Positions 8,309-16,282 of a stretch of DNA of 64,000 bases are shown piece by piece. The notes below the pieces were generated by a model. That model did not search any database and was not told the DNA's origin. It saw only the letters and a program-made list of their open reading frames with translations. The stretch covers positions 1-64,000 of the forward strand of contig CAAENA010000048.1 in assembly GCA_900757205.1 (NCBI GenBank), written 5' to 3'. Source of the DNA: an uncultured Collinsella sp. (GTDB taxonomy: Bacteria; Actinomycetota; Coriobacteriia; Coriobacteriales; Coriobacteriaceae). How positions within the stretch are numbered: position 1 is the stretch's first letter; each line of letters starts with the position of its first letter. The position numbers and the translations under genes were made by a program.

Positions 8309-9469
8309 TCATGACCTTTGGCGTGTAAGACGAAAGAGCGCGGGGATATACACAAGGGAAGAAATCCCGAGCGCGACAAGCAATACGACTCGAATGCCCG
8401 CAACGCTACTCAACACAGCGTTGAGCAGATAGAAAAGAACGGCACCCACCGCCACCATCTGGCTTTGAACCGAAATCAGTGAACAGCGCATCGAAGAATC
8501 GGCTGCCTTTTGAAAAATTGAGTATTTAATTGGAGCAAATAACGAGTACGCAACCGTCTGCAGCACATAGAACACGGGCAGCAAATTAGCCGGAGTAAGG
8601 GGAATCAAAAACAAAGCTGTCAGGAAAAGGCGCACGATGCCGCAAATACGCGCAAAGCGGCCCTTGTCGACATGAGCAATCGCACAGGGCACAATAAGTC
8701 CCATGGAGGCCGAGGCAAGGAGCTGGACCGCAATGGTCACACCCGAAGCGACGGCATTCATTCCGCGACCCGCAAGCAGCAGTGAGAAAAAGTCTTCCAG
8801 GGCGACAAAAGCAAATGCCTGAGAACAGTCCATGATGAACGATGACCGAAGAACGCCATTACCCGCAATAGCGGTACCGATCATCTTCGGGCTAATCCCA
8901 TGTTCAGGTGTCGTCGCAGTGCCCCCTCTTCGCATTTCAGGAATGCAGACAACGACAACCAACGTCAACACCATTGCGATGATATCTGCCGAAAGACCAA
9001 TGAGATATGCACCGACGGACGAAATGAAACCGCCCACGCAAGCGGAGATGGCATAAGAGGCATAGAAAACAAATCGCTCAACGACATTAAGTCTTACGAG
9101 CTGGTCCTGAGAGACGCTGTCAATGTAAATCGCTTCGATGGATCCGCTCACACACGCAACGGCAAAACCCTTGAGAGCGAACGCACCGATTAAAAGCAGG
9201 GGAGAACGGACGAGAAGCAGGGCGGCGTAGTATCCAAGCATTCCCACGACGCCAACGAGACCGCTTGTCTTTCGTCCAAACCTATCAGCAATATAGCCAG
9301 TGGGAACTTCAAGGATGAACTTGCTCACTTGATATGCAATCATCATGCTAGAAATCGCCACCATCGAGAATCCGACGAATTCAAGGTAAACCGTCAGAAA
9401 ATACAAAATGGTGCTGAAGTTCGACAGAAAAACGAACGTCATATAAAGCAAAACCGTACGGTTTTTCAT
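8309..9469 (-). CDS. MFS transporter
   Basis: Major facilitator of about 386 residues with around twelve hydrophobic segments. The signature loop between helices 2 and 3 reads VPTGYIADRFGRKTSG, as in drug/proton antiporters of the DHA type; substrate is unknown. I chose the ATG at 9469 because GGAGG lies eight bases upstream; an earlier in-frame start lacks one. The gene is clearly richer in A+T than its neighbours, as is the LysR gene next to it, hinting at joint acquisition. The LysR gene is transcribed in the same direction and lies upstream, so it may control this transporter. Confidence 0.85.
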   Translation of the reverse strand: MKNRTVLLYMTFVFLSNFSTILYFLTVYLEFVGFSMVAISSMMIAYQVSKFILEVPTGYIADRFGRKTSGLVGVVGMLGYYAALLLVRSPLLLIGAFALKGFAVACVSGSIEAIYIDSVSQDQLVRLNVVERFVFYASYAISACVGGFISSVGAYLIGLSADIIAMVLTLVVVVCIPEMRRGGTATTPEHGISPKMIGTAIAGNGVLRSSFIMDCSQAFAFVALEDFFSLLLAGRGMNAVASGVTIAVQLLASASMGLIVPCAIAHVDKGRFARICGIVRLFLTALFLIPLTPANLLPVFYVLQTVAYSLFAPIKYSIFQKAADSSMRCSLISVQSQMVAVGAVLFYLLNAVLSSVAGIRVVLLVALGISSLVYIPALFRLTRQRS

Positions 9470-9588
9470 GCTCCGCCCTCCAAGAGTCAGCAATCTAAAT
9501 CGGAATCTTGGAAAAGCATGAGGGCAAAGCTGTCAGCTATGTGTTGCAAGGCGTCAATAATCACTTGACGCCTCGAAGCCAATTAATC

Positions 9589-10479
9589 TCACGAAGCAAG
9601 ATGACGCAATAGGTGCAGAAAAACCGTCTGGTGTCGATCAGTCCAGGAATTTTGCCGATAGCAAAAGTAGATAGGCAAGGTTACATCACGCGAACCTTCA
9701 ATTGAGCACTCACTCACTTCTGATCCATCCGACGCAAGAGAGGACCCAGACAAACCCAATATCAATCCCCCGGCTTGAAGAAACTCAGTCTGAGCCCTGT
9801 TTCCGTATTCGACATCGCGGAAGCGGAAATTAACCAGCTGAGCTTCGGGACATTGATTGATTGCATTGAGACAGGGTGACAAATTAATGGGAACAGCGAG
9901 CCTGCCGCCCAGTAACTCGCGAATGGTCATGGCGCCCACAGATTGATGACCCGCTGGGCATGAAAGAACCTTGAGCTCCTTTTCACCCAAATATTTTGAA
10001 GAAAGGACGCTGTCCCGTGGTTCCTCGAATGAGATAGCCGCATCCGAAATGCCAAGCACAAGTGATTCAAAGCATGTGGCCGTTGGCTGATGCCACACAT
10101 CAAGGTGAATCTGAGGGTGCGAGCGTTCAAACGAGTCATACCAGCTTTCGGCAAAAAGGCGCCCCCGCCCATGAAGGCAGGGGGCGTAAAGACGAAAGTG
10201 GCCATCGGGCGAAACGCCGTCGCCCCTCGATTGAGCGTACTTTTTGAGATCGTCGACTTGTGCCAGGATCACGCGCGCACGACGCGCAAATTCTCTGCCC
10301 GCCGGAGACAAAACAGCCTCCCCCGCCGATCGGTCGAGCAAAACAATCTGATACTCAGATTCCAGCTTTTTGATTGCCGACGAAACGGCCTGCGGACTCA
10401 CATGAACGGCGCGAGCTGCTTTGCGCACGCCGCCATAGTTCGCTACCGCTTGAAGGTATTCGAGTTGAGAAAGCTGCAT
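9589..10479 (-). CDS. LysR-family transcriptional regulator
   Basis: DNA-binding regulator of 296 residues. The N-terminal winged HTH is clear (LEYLQAVANYGGVRKAARAV, then VSPQAVSSAIKKLE), followed by a periplasmic-binding-like effector domain from about residue 90, with the typical FRLYAPCLHGRGRLF start. The effector is unknown. The gene sits 120 bases upstream of the MFS gene on the same strand and shares its lower GC, so control of that transporter is a reasonable guess. Codon use differs from the adjacent HIT and exonuclease genes. Confidence 0.88.
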   Translation of the reverse strand: MQLSQLEYLQAVANYGGVRKAARAVHVSPQAVSSAIKKLESEYQIVLLDRSAGEAVLSPAGREFARRARVILAQVDDLKKYAQSRGDGVSPDGHFRLYAPCLHGRGRLFAESWYDSFERSHPQIHLDVWHQPTATCFESLVLGISDAAISFEEPRDSVLSSKYLGEKELKVLSCPAGHQSVGAMTIRELLGGRLAVPINLSPCLNAINQCPEAQLVNFRFRDVEYGNRAQTEFLQAGGLILGLSGSSLASDGSEVSECSIEGSRDVTLPIYFCYRQNSWTDRHQTVFLHLLRHLAS

Positions 10480-10520
10480 AGATTACTCCAAAGGCAGCCA
10501 AGTCGACGGGCCAAGCGCCC

Positions 10521-10856
10521 TCAGATGAGGTTCTCGCCCAGGTTTTTGCCGCCGAGGACGTGCATGTGGAAGTGCATGACGGTCTGGCCGGCGTTGACGC
10601 CCTTGTTGGAGATGACGCGGAAACCGTCCTCCAGACCCTTGGCCTTGGCGACCTCCTGGATGGCGTGAGCTATGGCGCCCATGGTCTCGGCGGGTACGTT
10701 GTCGGCGATGTCGCTGTAGTGCTTCTTAGGGATCACGAGCGTGTGGACCGGCGCCTGCGGGTTGAGGTCGTCGAAGGCGATGACCTGGTCGTCCTCATAG
10801 ACAACGGTCGAGGGGATCTCGTGGTTGGCAATTTTACAGAAGATGCAATCGCACAT
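10521..10856 (-). CDS. HIT-family (HinT-like) nucleotide hydrolase
   Basis: Small histidine-triad protein of 111 residues that hydrolyses purine nucleoside phosphoramidates. The triad is HFHMHV at residues 95-100, and the N-terminal CDCIFCKI cysteines match the zinc-binding type of bacterial HinT. The mid-region PVHTLVIPKKHYSDI is also typical. It follows xseB and xseA on the same strand and may be co-transcribed with them. Confidence 0.95.
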   Translation of the reverse strand: MCDCIFCKIANHEIPSTVVYEDDQVIAFDDLNPQAPVHTLVIPKKHYSDIADNVPAETMGAIAHAIQEVAKAKGLEDGFRVISNKGVNAGQTVMHFHMHVLGGKNLGENLI

Positions 10857-10905
10857 AGCTGGTTCCTTTCTTACAGACCAAGGTAATTATATTTGGTCGA
10901 GATGC

Positions 10906-11172
10906 TTAGAACGAAAGGTTATCATCGGTGTTGGCGGCCTCGCCGTCGGCGAGCACGTCGTTGCCGTCGACGTCCTTAAGGAGCACCGAGACCTTCTGCT
11001 CGGCATCGGACAGGCGGGGGCGCAGGCTTTTGAGGAGCTCGACGCCGCGGGTGTAGCTCTCGAGCGACTCCTCAAGCTCCATATCGCCCGACTCCAGGCT
11101 GCGGATGATGAGCTCCAGCTCCTGCGAGGCCTGCTTGTACGTAAGCTGCTCGACCGGGGTCTTCTCTGCCAT
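10906..11172 (-). CDS. xseB: Exodeoxyribonuclease VII small subunit
   Basis: Small subunit (88 residues) of exonuclease VII, which degrades single-stranded DNA from both ends with XseA. It shows the family pattern LTYKQASQELELIIRSLE and LEESLESYTRGVELLK, both in coiled-coil helices. The C-terminus is longer than in E. coli and acidic. AAAGGAAA precedes the ATG. It lies 42 bases after the xseA stop, an operon arrangement conserved across bacteria. Confidence 0.92.
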   Translation of the reverse strand: MAEKTPVEQLTYKQASQELELIIRSLESGDMELEESLESYTRGVELLKSLRPRLSDAEQKVSVLLKDVDGNDVLADGEAANTDDNLSF

Positions 11173-11214
11173 ATCTGTTTCCTTTCCTAAGGGTCTATCA
11201 CTGCGAAACGCGGT

Positions 11215-12666
11215 CTACTCGACCGTATCGACCGTTGCTGCCACGTTGCCGTCTGCCATGCGCACGCGAATGGCGTCGCCAGGCTTAAAGGTCTTGGCAC
11301 TCGTAGCCACACCATCATCGCTGTACGCGATGGAATAGCCGCGAGCAAGCACTTTGAGCGGCGACAGGGCATCGAGCGACGCTGCCGCACGGCTCAGGTC
11401 GGACGCTGGCTTGCTGAGCATCGTGCGCCCTTGATGCTCTAGGCGGGAACTCGCAAGCGTGAGCGCATGGCGCTTACCATCGAGCCCCGAGGTGCTTGTA
11501 ATCAGACGCTCGGGCAAGCGCTCAAAGTTGGAGCGGAATGTCCCGACCGAGCGTACTATGGCGCCCGACAGGCGATCGGCAGTCAGCGCAAGCTCCGATT
11601 CGCGACGCTCGACCATAAATGTGGGGTCGTTGAGGCACGGGCGACACGCAGCGGCATCGAGCGCATCACCCAAGCGAGCCGTATAGGTATCCCAGGCACG
11701 GCGACCGCGCTGATCGAGCATCTCCAGGTCGACCTGGGCCGACCCAATCATCGATGCCATCGCGGCACCCAGACGCTGATGGCGCGCCTCGAGCACATCG
11801 GCCAACTCCGTCATAGCCGGCGCCACCGATTCTGCCGCCGCCGTGGGCGTGGAGGCGCGTCGGTCGCTCACCATGTCGCAAATCGAGGTATCGGGCTCAT
11901 GGCCAATGCCAGTCACCACGGGCACAGGACAAGCCGCCACCGCGCGGGCAAGCTCCTCGTCATTAAAGGTCATGAGGTCCTCAAAGGAGCCGCCGCCGCG
12001 CACCAGCAAAATACAGTCGGGCGCCGGCGTAATGGAAGCGGCGCGGCGCAAGCCATCAATGAGCTCGGCCGGCGCACCCTCGCCTTGAACCTTGGCGCCC
12101 ACGCAGACAAGCTCGACGAGCGGGTTGCGACGGCGCAGCGTACGCTTGACGTCGTCGATTACCGCACCGGAAAGCGAGGTGACGACCGCCACGCGTGAGC
12201 AAAACACCGGGATGCGGCGTTTGCGGGACTCGTCCATCAGTCCCTCGCGGCGTAGCTTTTCGGCCAACTGCGCCACCTGTTGACGCAGCAGACCCTCCCC
12301 CGCCAGCGAAAACGAGCGAGCGACAAAGCTCATGCGGCCCGTGGCCTTATAGAGATTGAAGCTGCCCTTAAAGCTCACCTGCATGCCGTCACGCAGATCG
12401 AAGGTACGCTTGAGATAGGCGCCCTTCCAGATGATGCAGTCGACGGCGGCCGAGTCGTCTTTAATCTGGAAGTAGCAGTGGCCGCTTCGGGCGTTGGGAC
12501 CACGGAAACCCGTGACCTCGCCCAGGACGGTCAGTTGCGGAATAGCATCGAGCGCACCGGCGGCGATCTCTACCGCCTGGCTCACGCTGAGCTCTTTACG
12601 CTCTTGCTCGTCCGAACCGTCGAACTCGGCGGAAACGGCATTGCCGGTTAGATTCCAGCCTGCCAC
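11215..12666 (-). CDS. xseA: Exodeoxyribonuclease VII large subunit
   Basis: Catalytic subunit of exonuclease VII, about 483 residues. An N-terminal OB-fold (VSQAVEIAAGALDAIPQLTV and GHCYFQIKDDSAAVDCIIWK) is followed by the nuclease core with ILLVRGGGSFEDLMTFNDEE and VVTGIGHEPDTSICD, then a coiled-coil and a C-terminal LARGYSIAY block. I placed the start at the GTG at 12666, preceded by AAAGGGGG; an upstream TTG and ATG in frame have weaker signals. It is first in the xseA-xseB-HIT group. Confidence 0.93.
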   Translation of the reverse strand: MAGWNLTGNAVSAEFDGSDEQERKELSVSQAVEIAAGALDAIPQLTVLGEVTGFRGPNARSGHCYFQIKDDSAAVDCIIWKGAYLKRTFDLRDGMQVSFKGSFNLYKATGRMSFVARSFSLAGEGLLRQQVAQLAEKLRREGLMDESRKRRIPVFCSRVAVVTSLSGAVIDDVKRTLRRRNPLVELVCVGAKVQGEGAPAELIDGLRRAASITPAPDCILLVRGGGSFEDLMTFNDEELARAVAACPVPVVTGIGHEPDTSICDMVSDRRASTPTAAAESVAPAMTELADVLEARHQRLGAAMASMIGSAQVDLEMLDQRGRRAWDTYTARLGDALDAAACRPCLNDPTFMVERRESELALTADRLSGAIVRSVGTFRSNFERLPERLITSTSGLDGKRHALTLASSRLEHQGRTMLSKPASDLSRAAASLDALSPLKVLARGYSIAYSDDGVATSAKTFKPGDAIRVRMADGNVAATVDTVE

Positions 12667-12735
12667 GCAGCCCCCTTTCGTCATCGTGCACAAGGGCTCC
12701 GGCCCCGCGCAAATTCAAGTCCAACACATAGTACA

Positions 12736-12765
12736 GCGCCGCGGGGACACAAATCCCCGCGGCGC
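12736..12765. terminator. Hairpin between zinc peptidase and xseA
   Basis: Perfect 12-bp arms GCGCCGCGGGGA and TCCCCGCGGCGC with a six-base loop, directly past the zinc peptidase stop. No T-run follows on the minus strand, so termination may be weak or factor-assisted. Confidence 0.65.
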
Positions 12766-12781
12766 CCAACGACCCAATTTG

Positions 12782-13486
12782 TTATCGGTTGGAGTTTCTG
12801 TTGTAGCGAGCCATAAGATAGAGCAGCTGAATAATCGAGGTGAGCGCCGCAGCCACATAGGTAAGCGCGGCGGCCGTCAGCACCTTCTTGGCACCGTTGA
12901 CCTGTTTGGAGCTCATGCCCGACTGCTCGATATACGCCACGGCGCGGCGGCTGGCGTCAATCTCGACCGGCAGCGTAACGAGCTGGAACAGCACGCTAAA
13001 CGAGAAGAAGATCAGCGCGAGGGTCGTGAGTCCCGCGATGTTCATGAACAAGCCCATGAGCAGCACGATGGTCCAGGTGTTCTGGGTAAAGTTGACGACC
13101 GGCACGAGGGCGGTACGTACCTTCATCATGGCATAGCCGCTTTGACGCTGCGCGGCATGGCCTGCCTCGTGACAAGCGACAGCAACGCTTGCGACCGAAC
13201 CGCCCGAACGGTTGGAATCCGACAGATACAGGTTGTTGTCCTGCGGGTTGTAATGGTCAGTGAGCTCACCGGCGACGCCCTTGATACCCACGGCACTGCA
13301 GCCGTTGGCGTCGAGCATGCGGCGAGCGACCCTGGCGCCCGTGTCGCCGTCCGAGCGAACCTTGGACCACGTCTTGTACGTCGAATTGATATAGCTCTGC
13401 GCGGCAAGGCCAAGCACCGTGCAGACAAGAACAACCAGCAGGTACAGCGGGTCGATACCAAAGCCGTATCCATAGTAATAAGGCAT
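12782..13486 (-). CDS. Membrane zinc metallopeptidase (YugP family)
   Basis: Putative membrane-embedded zinc protease of about 234 residues. The HExxH metal site is in AVACHEAGHAAQRQ, preceded by YNPQDNNLYLSDSN. One hydrophobic segment is at the N-terminus and at least two follow the active site. The N-terminal MPYYYGYGFGIDPLYLLV is typical of this family. Start at 13486 is supported by GGAGG seven bases upstream. Substrate unknown. The space to the RNase D gene upstream holds the first copy of the long-hairpin repeat. Confidence 0.88.
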   Translation of the reverse strand: MPYYYGYGFGIDPLYLLVVLVCTVLGLAAQSYINSTYKTWSKVRSDGDTGARVARRMLDANGCSAVGIKGVAGELTDHYNPQDNNLYLSDSNRSGGSVASVAVACHEAGHAAQRQSGYAMMKVRTALVPVVNFTQNTWTIVLLMGLFMNIAGLTTLALIFFSFSVLFQLVTLPVEIDASRRAVAYIEQSGMSSKQVNGAKKVLTAAALTYVAAALTSIIQLLYLMARYNRNSNR

Positions 13487-13580
13487 GCGAATTCCTCCGA
13501 ATCGAGTTACACGTTGGAGGCATTCTACCCACTCGCCCAGCAGGCAAGTCAGCATCGATGTTTAGGCATTGTCAGCGAAA

Positions 13581-13717
13581 ACGGCCGAGAGCGAGCAAGG
13601 TGACGTGAAAGAGAAGCGACGCGTACTTTGGTACGCGAGCGACGATTGAACGTCAGATTGCCGCTCTCGGCCGTTTGCAGCGTCGAGCTGTTACGCGGTT
13701 TGGTAAAACCGCGTAAC
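13581..13717 (-). repeat. Long-hairpin repeat, copy A
   Basis: Read on the minus strand: a 12-bp hairpin GTTACGCGGTTT / AAACCGCGTAAC with TACC loop (13690-13717), a spacer containing GCTCGACGCTGC, then a long stem-loop. The outer stem is ACGGCCGAGAGC (13581-13592) against GCTCTCGGCCGT (13663-13674), the middle stem TGACGT/ACGTCA (13601-13606 and 13650-13655), and the tip GCGTAC/GTACGC (13621-13636). It lies right after the RNase D stop. Copies B (19191) and C (35278) share the core with different, still complementary stems. Confidence 0.85.
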
Positions 13718-13724
13718 TTTATAG

Positions 13725-14858
13725 CTACAGCAATTCAATTTTGCCATCTTTGACCGTCAACCCCATATTACCCGAGAGCAGATCGTCCAGACGCGAGCCC
13801 ACAAGCTCAAAACGCCAGCCTTCGCGCAGGGGGCTCTGCTCGGGGTGCTCAATATAGTCGGCCAGGTCATCGCGCGAGGCAATGACCGAGGTCGCCACGC
13901 CCGAGCGCTCGGCAACCAAGCGGATGAGCGCGTACATGAGATCCGTCACGCTCTCCAGCTCCGGAGAGATTTGGCGATGCCCGCGCACCATGAGCGGCAG
14001 GCGATCGTGCGGGCAGCTCGCGCCGCGCTTGATGGCCATGAGCGCGCCGTCCACATCGCGCTCCCCCAGCTGATCGGTGCCGCGGATGCTGCGGAACTCC
14101 TCAACACGCACGGGGTTGCGCTTGACGAGCGCCAGCAGCGTATCGTCGGACATGACCCACTTGCGCGGGATGTTGCGCCGTTCAGCGCGGTCCTCACGCC
14201 AGGCGGCAAGCTCGCGCGCGATACCCAGCTGATGGCGGCTGCACGAGTTGATGCGCTTGACCTTGCGGAATGCCTCATGGCGGTCGGCGCGGTAGTGCGA
14301 CTCGTCTGCCAGCGGGCGCAGCTCATCGAGCACCCAATCCACACGGCCCAGCTCGCGCAGGCGGCTCATCATCTCGGTATAGGCAACGATCAGATACTTG
14401 ACGTCGTCGATCGCGTACTCAATCTGCTTATCGGTCAGCGGGCGGCGCGACCAGTCGGTCAGCGACTCGGTCTTAGGCAACGAAACGCCGCAGAACGTCT
14501 GCACGAGCGCACCGTAGGAAATCTGCTGGCGCTCGCCCAAAAAGGCGGCGGCGACCTGCGTGTCAAAAATCGGACGCGGCAGCGCGCCCACGGTATGAAG
14601 CATGACCTCCATATCCTGCGAGCAGGCGTGGAAGACCTTGGTCACGCTCTCATCGGCCATAAGCTCGGCCAGCGGCGATAGGTCGTCGATTACCAGGGGA
14701 TCGACCGCTACGCTCTCGGCAGGGGTGGCAATCTGGACCAGGCACAGACGCGGATGGAACGTGCGCTCGCGCAAAAACTCGGTATCGACGGCAATCGCGT
14801 CGAACTCACGGGCGCGCTGGCAAAAGTCGAGTAGAGCCTGATGTGTGGAAATGTACAT
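13725..14858 (-). CDS. rnd: Ribonuclease D
   Basis: 3'-5' exoribonuclease of about 377 residues acting in tRNA maturation. DEDDy-type residues are visible: IAVDTEFLRERTFHPRL (first D and E), HACSQDMEVM (D), and YAIDDVKYLI (Y and D). A C-terminal HRDC domain follows. Conserved sequence begins at YISTHQALLDFC, which favours the ATG at 14858 over a GTG 36 bases upstream; neither has a strong ribosome-binding site. It is divergent from the lipid kinase gene. Confidence 0.9.
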   Translation of the reverse strand: MYISTHQALLDFCQRAREFDAIAVDTEFLRERTFHPRLCLVQIATPAESVAVDPLVIDDLSPLAELMADESVTKVFHACSQDMEVMLHTVGALPRPIFDTQVAAAFLGERQQISYGALVQTFCGVSLPKTESLTDWSRRPLTDKQIEYAIDDVKYLIVAYTEMMSRLRELGRVDWVLDELRPLADESHYRADRHEAFRKVKRINSCSRHQLGIARELAAWREDRAERRNIPRKWVMSDDTLLALVKRNPVRVEEFRSIRGTDQLGERDVDGALMAIKRGASCPHDRLPLMVRGHRQISPELESVTDLMYALIRLVAERSGVATSVIASRDDLADYIEHPEQSPLREGWRFELVGSRLDDLLSGNMGLTVKDGKIELL

Positions 14859-14956
14859 ATCAACCCATCGAATAAGGTTAGGCCCGAAAAACACGGGTAG
14901 GATATCGGCATTGCCTTACAACTATACTCGGTTAGTCACAGAACGGGAACGTAAGT

Positions 14957-15874
14957 ATGCGCTGCCTTATCATCCACAACCCGGCATCGGGCCCCAGCTC
15001 AGATGAAATCTACGCGTTCACGCACGCCCTCGCGCAGGGCGGCGACGAGGTCGTGATGCGTTTTATCGGCGATGGCATGGAACCCGAGGACGCCGTGGCA
15101 GACGTGCGCGAGTTTGATCGCGTGGTGATTTCGGGCGGTGACGGCACCGTCTCCAACGTGCTCGACCAAATGCGCGGATGCGGCGTCCCCACGCTCGTCT
15201 TCCCCTCCGGTACGGCCTGCCTGTTCTTCAATAACATCGGTAATGCCCCTGAGGCGGCGGCACTTGCCAAGGCCTGCCGCGCCGGTCGCACGGTCAAAGT
15301 GGACATGGGCGAGCTCTTTTGGCTCGACGAGAACGGCAACGAGAAGCGCCACGGCTTTATCATCATCGCCGGCTCGGGCTTCGACGCCGAGATCATGATG
15401 AAGGCCGCCCCCACCAAAAACGACATCGGCGAGATCGCCTACTTCCTCTCCGCGCTCGCCACGCCCAACCCCACGGTGGCGCACTTTACCATCGAGCATG
15501 ACGGCATTGTCGAGGAGCTCGATGGCATCTGCTGCATGGCCGGCAACACCTCGGTCATCCAAAACGACATCAACCTGTTCCCCGATTGCCGCATGAACGA
15601 CGGCATGGTCGACATCGCGGTCATCGAACCCGTGCGCACCGTTCAGCTGCTGCCTACTGTGATCACCGCTGCGCTCGACCCCGCCGGCAAGGTGCTCGGC
15701 CGTCCGCAGTTCAAGATCATCCAGACCAAAGAAGCCAAGATCACCTGCACCCCGTCGCTGGGCATGCAGTTCGATGGCGAGATTATCTCCAGCAATTCGG
15801 GCGTCTTTGGAGCCCGCGCGCTTCCGCAATGCCTCGACCTCATCGTCGACGAATTCTCACCGCTCGGAAAATAG
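14957..15874 (+). CDS. Diacylglycerol/lipid kinase-family protein
   Basis: DagK/YegS-like lipid kinase of 305 residues, likely phosphorylating a membrane lipid with ATP. It begins MRCLIIHNPASG, has the nucleotide-binding VISGGDGTVSN with GGDGT at residues 60-64, PSGTACLFFNNIG and the C-terminal MQFDGEIIS. Substrate within the family (diacylglycerol, undecaprenol or other) cannot be told. A 30-residue membrane peptide gene follows after nine bases, so both are one transcript. Confidence 0.85.
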   Translation: MRCLIIHNPASGPSSDEIYAFTHALAQGGDEVVMRFIGDGMEPEDAVADVREFDRVVISGGDGTVSNVLDQMRGCGVPTLVFPSGTACLFFNNIGNAPEAAALAKACRAGRTVKVDMGELFWLDENGNEKRHGFIIIAGSGFDAEIMMKAAPTKNDIGEIAYFLSALATPNPTVAHFTIEHDGIVEELDGICCMAGNTSVIQNDINLFPDCRMNDGMVDIAVIEPVRTVQLLPTVITAALDPAGKVLGRPQFKIIQTKEAKITCTPSLGMQFDGEIISSNSGVFGARALPQCLDLIVDEFSPLGK

Positions 15875-15883
15875 GAGGACCCC

Positions 15884-15976
15884 ATGAACGACAATCCCCT
15901 GATCGGCTTTATTGTCATCGTCTTGGCCATGCTCGTCGGTTACGCCATCAACGTGATTCACCGCCGAAAGAAGTAA
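15884..15976 (+). CDS. 30-residue single-span membrane peptide
   Basis: A small gene with an excellent ribosome-binding site (AGGAGG, six bases before ATG). The product starts MNDNPLIGFIVIVLAML, has one hydrophobic helix of about 20 residues and ends in the basic tail HRRKK. It resembles stress- or partner-type small membrane proteins, but I recognise no family. Its position directly after the lipid kinase and before the shared terminator suggests coupled expression. Confidence 0.65.
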   Translation: MNDNPLIGFIVIVLAMLVGYAINVIHRRKK

Positions 15977-16016
15977 ATCCACATTGGTATGATATTCATC
16001 CAGTTATCGACTCTCC

Positions 16017-16048
16017 CGCTGTTTATGCATTTGCCAAACAGCGGGGGA
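16017..16048 (+). terminator. Terminator of lipid kinase operon
   Basis: CCCGCTGTTT and AAACAGCGGG form a 10-bp stem with an 11-base loop, followed by GGATTTTCATTT. Located 40 bases after the small peptide gene. Confidence 0.88.
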
Positions 16049-16263
16049 TTTTCATTTCGGGCATTCCCAGCTACTTTATTCGGCTACAGTAATTACAGAG
16101 CGTCTTTATTAAAGTAAAGCTGCAAACTGAGTACAATTAACCGCTCATCGCATATTTCATCACGCTTATCGAGTAAGTTTCTTTCATAGATGAATATTGT
16201 TTCCAGTTCGTTACGCTAATGAGGTGTCTTTATTGGCTGAAGCCCTCTGGCGACAGAGGGCTT
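16049..16263 (+). promoter_or_regulatory. A+T-rich leader of the C69 dipeptidase with a hairpin
   Basis: No known riboswitch class is recognised. The stretch is A+T-rich and ends with arms AAGCCCTCT (16240-16248) and AGAGGGCTT (16255-16263), a 9-bp stem that lies only about 10 bases before the GGGAGGG ribosome-binding site. The hairpin could affect translation initiation or mRNA stability. Confidence 0.4.
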
Positions 16264-16282
16264 TCGCACGCTGGGAGGGAAA

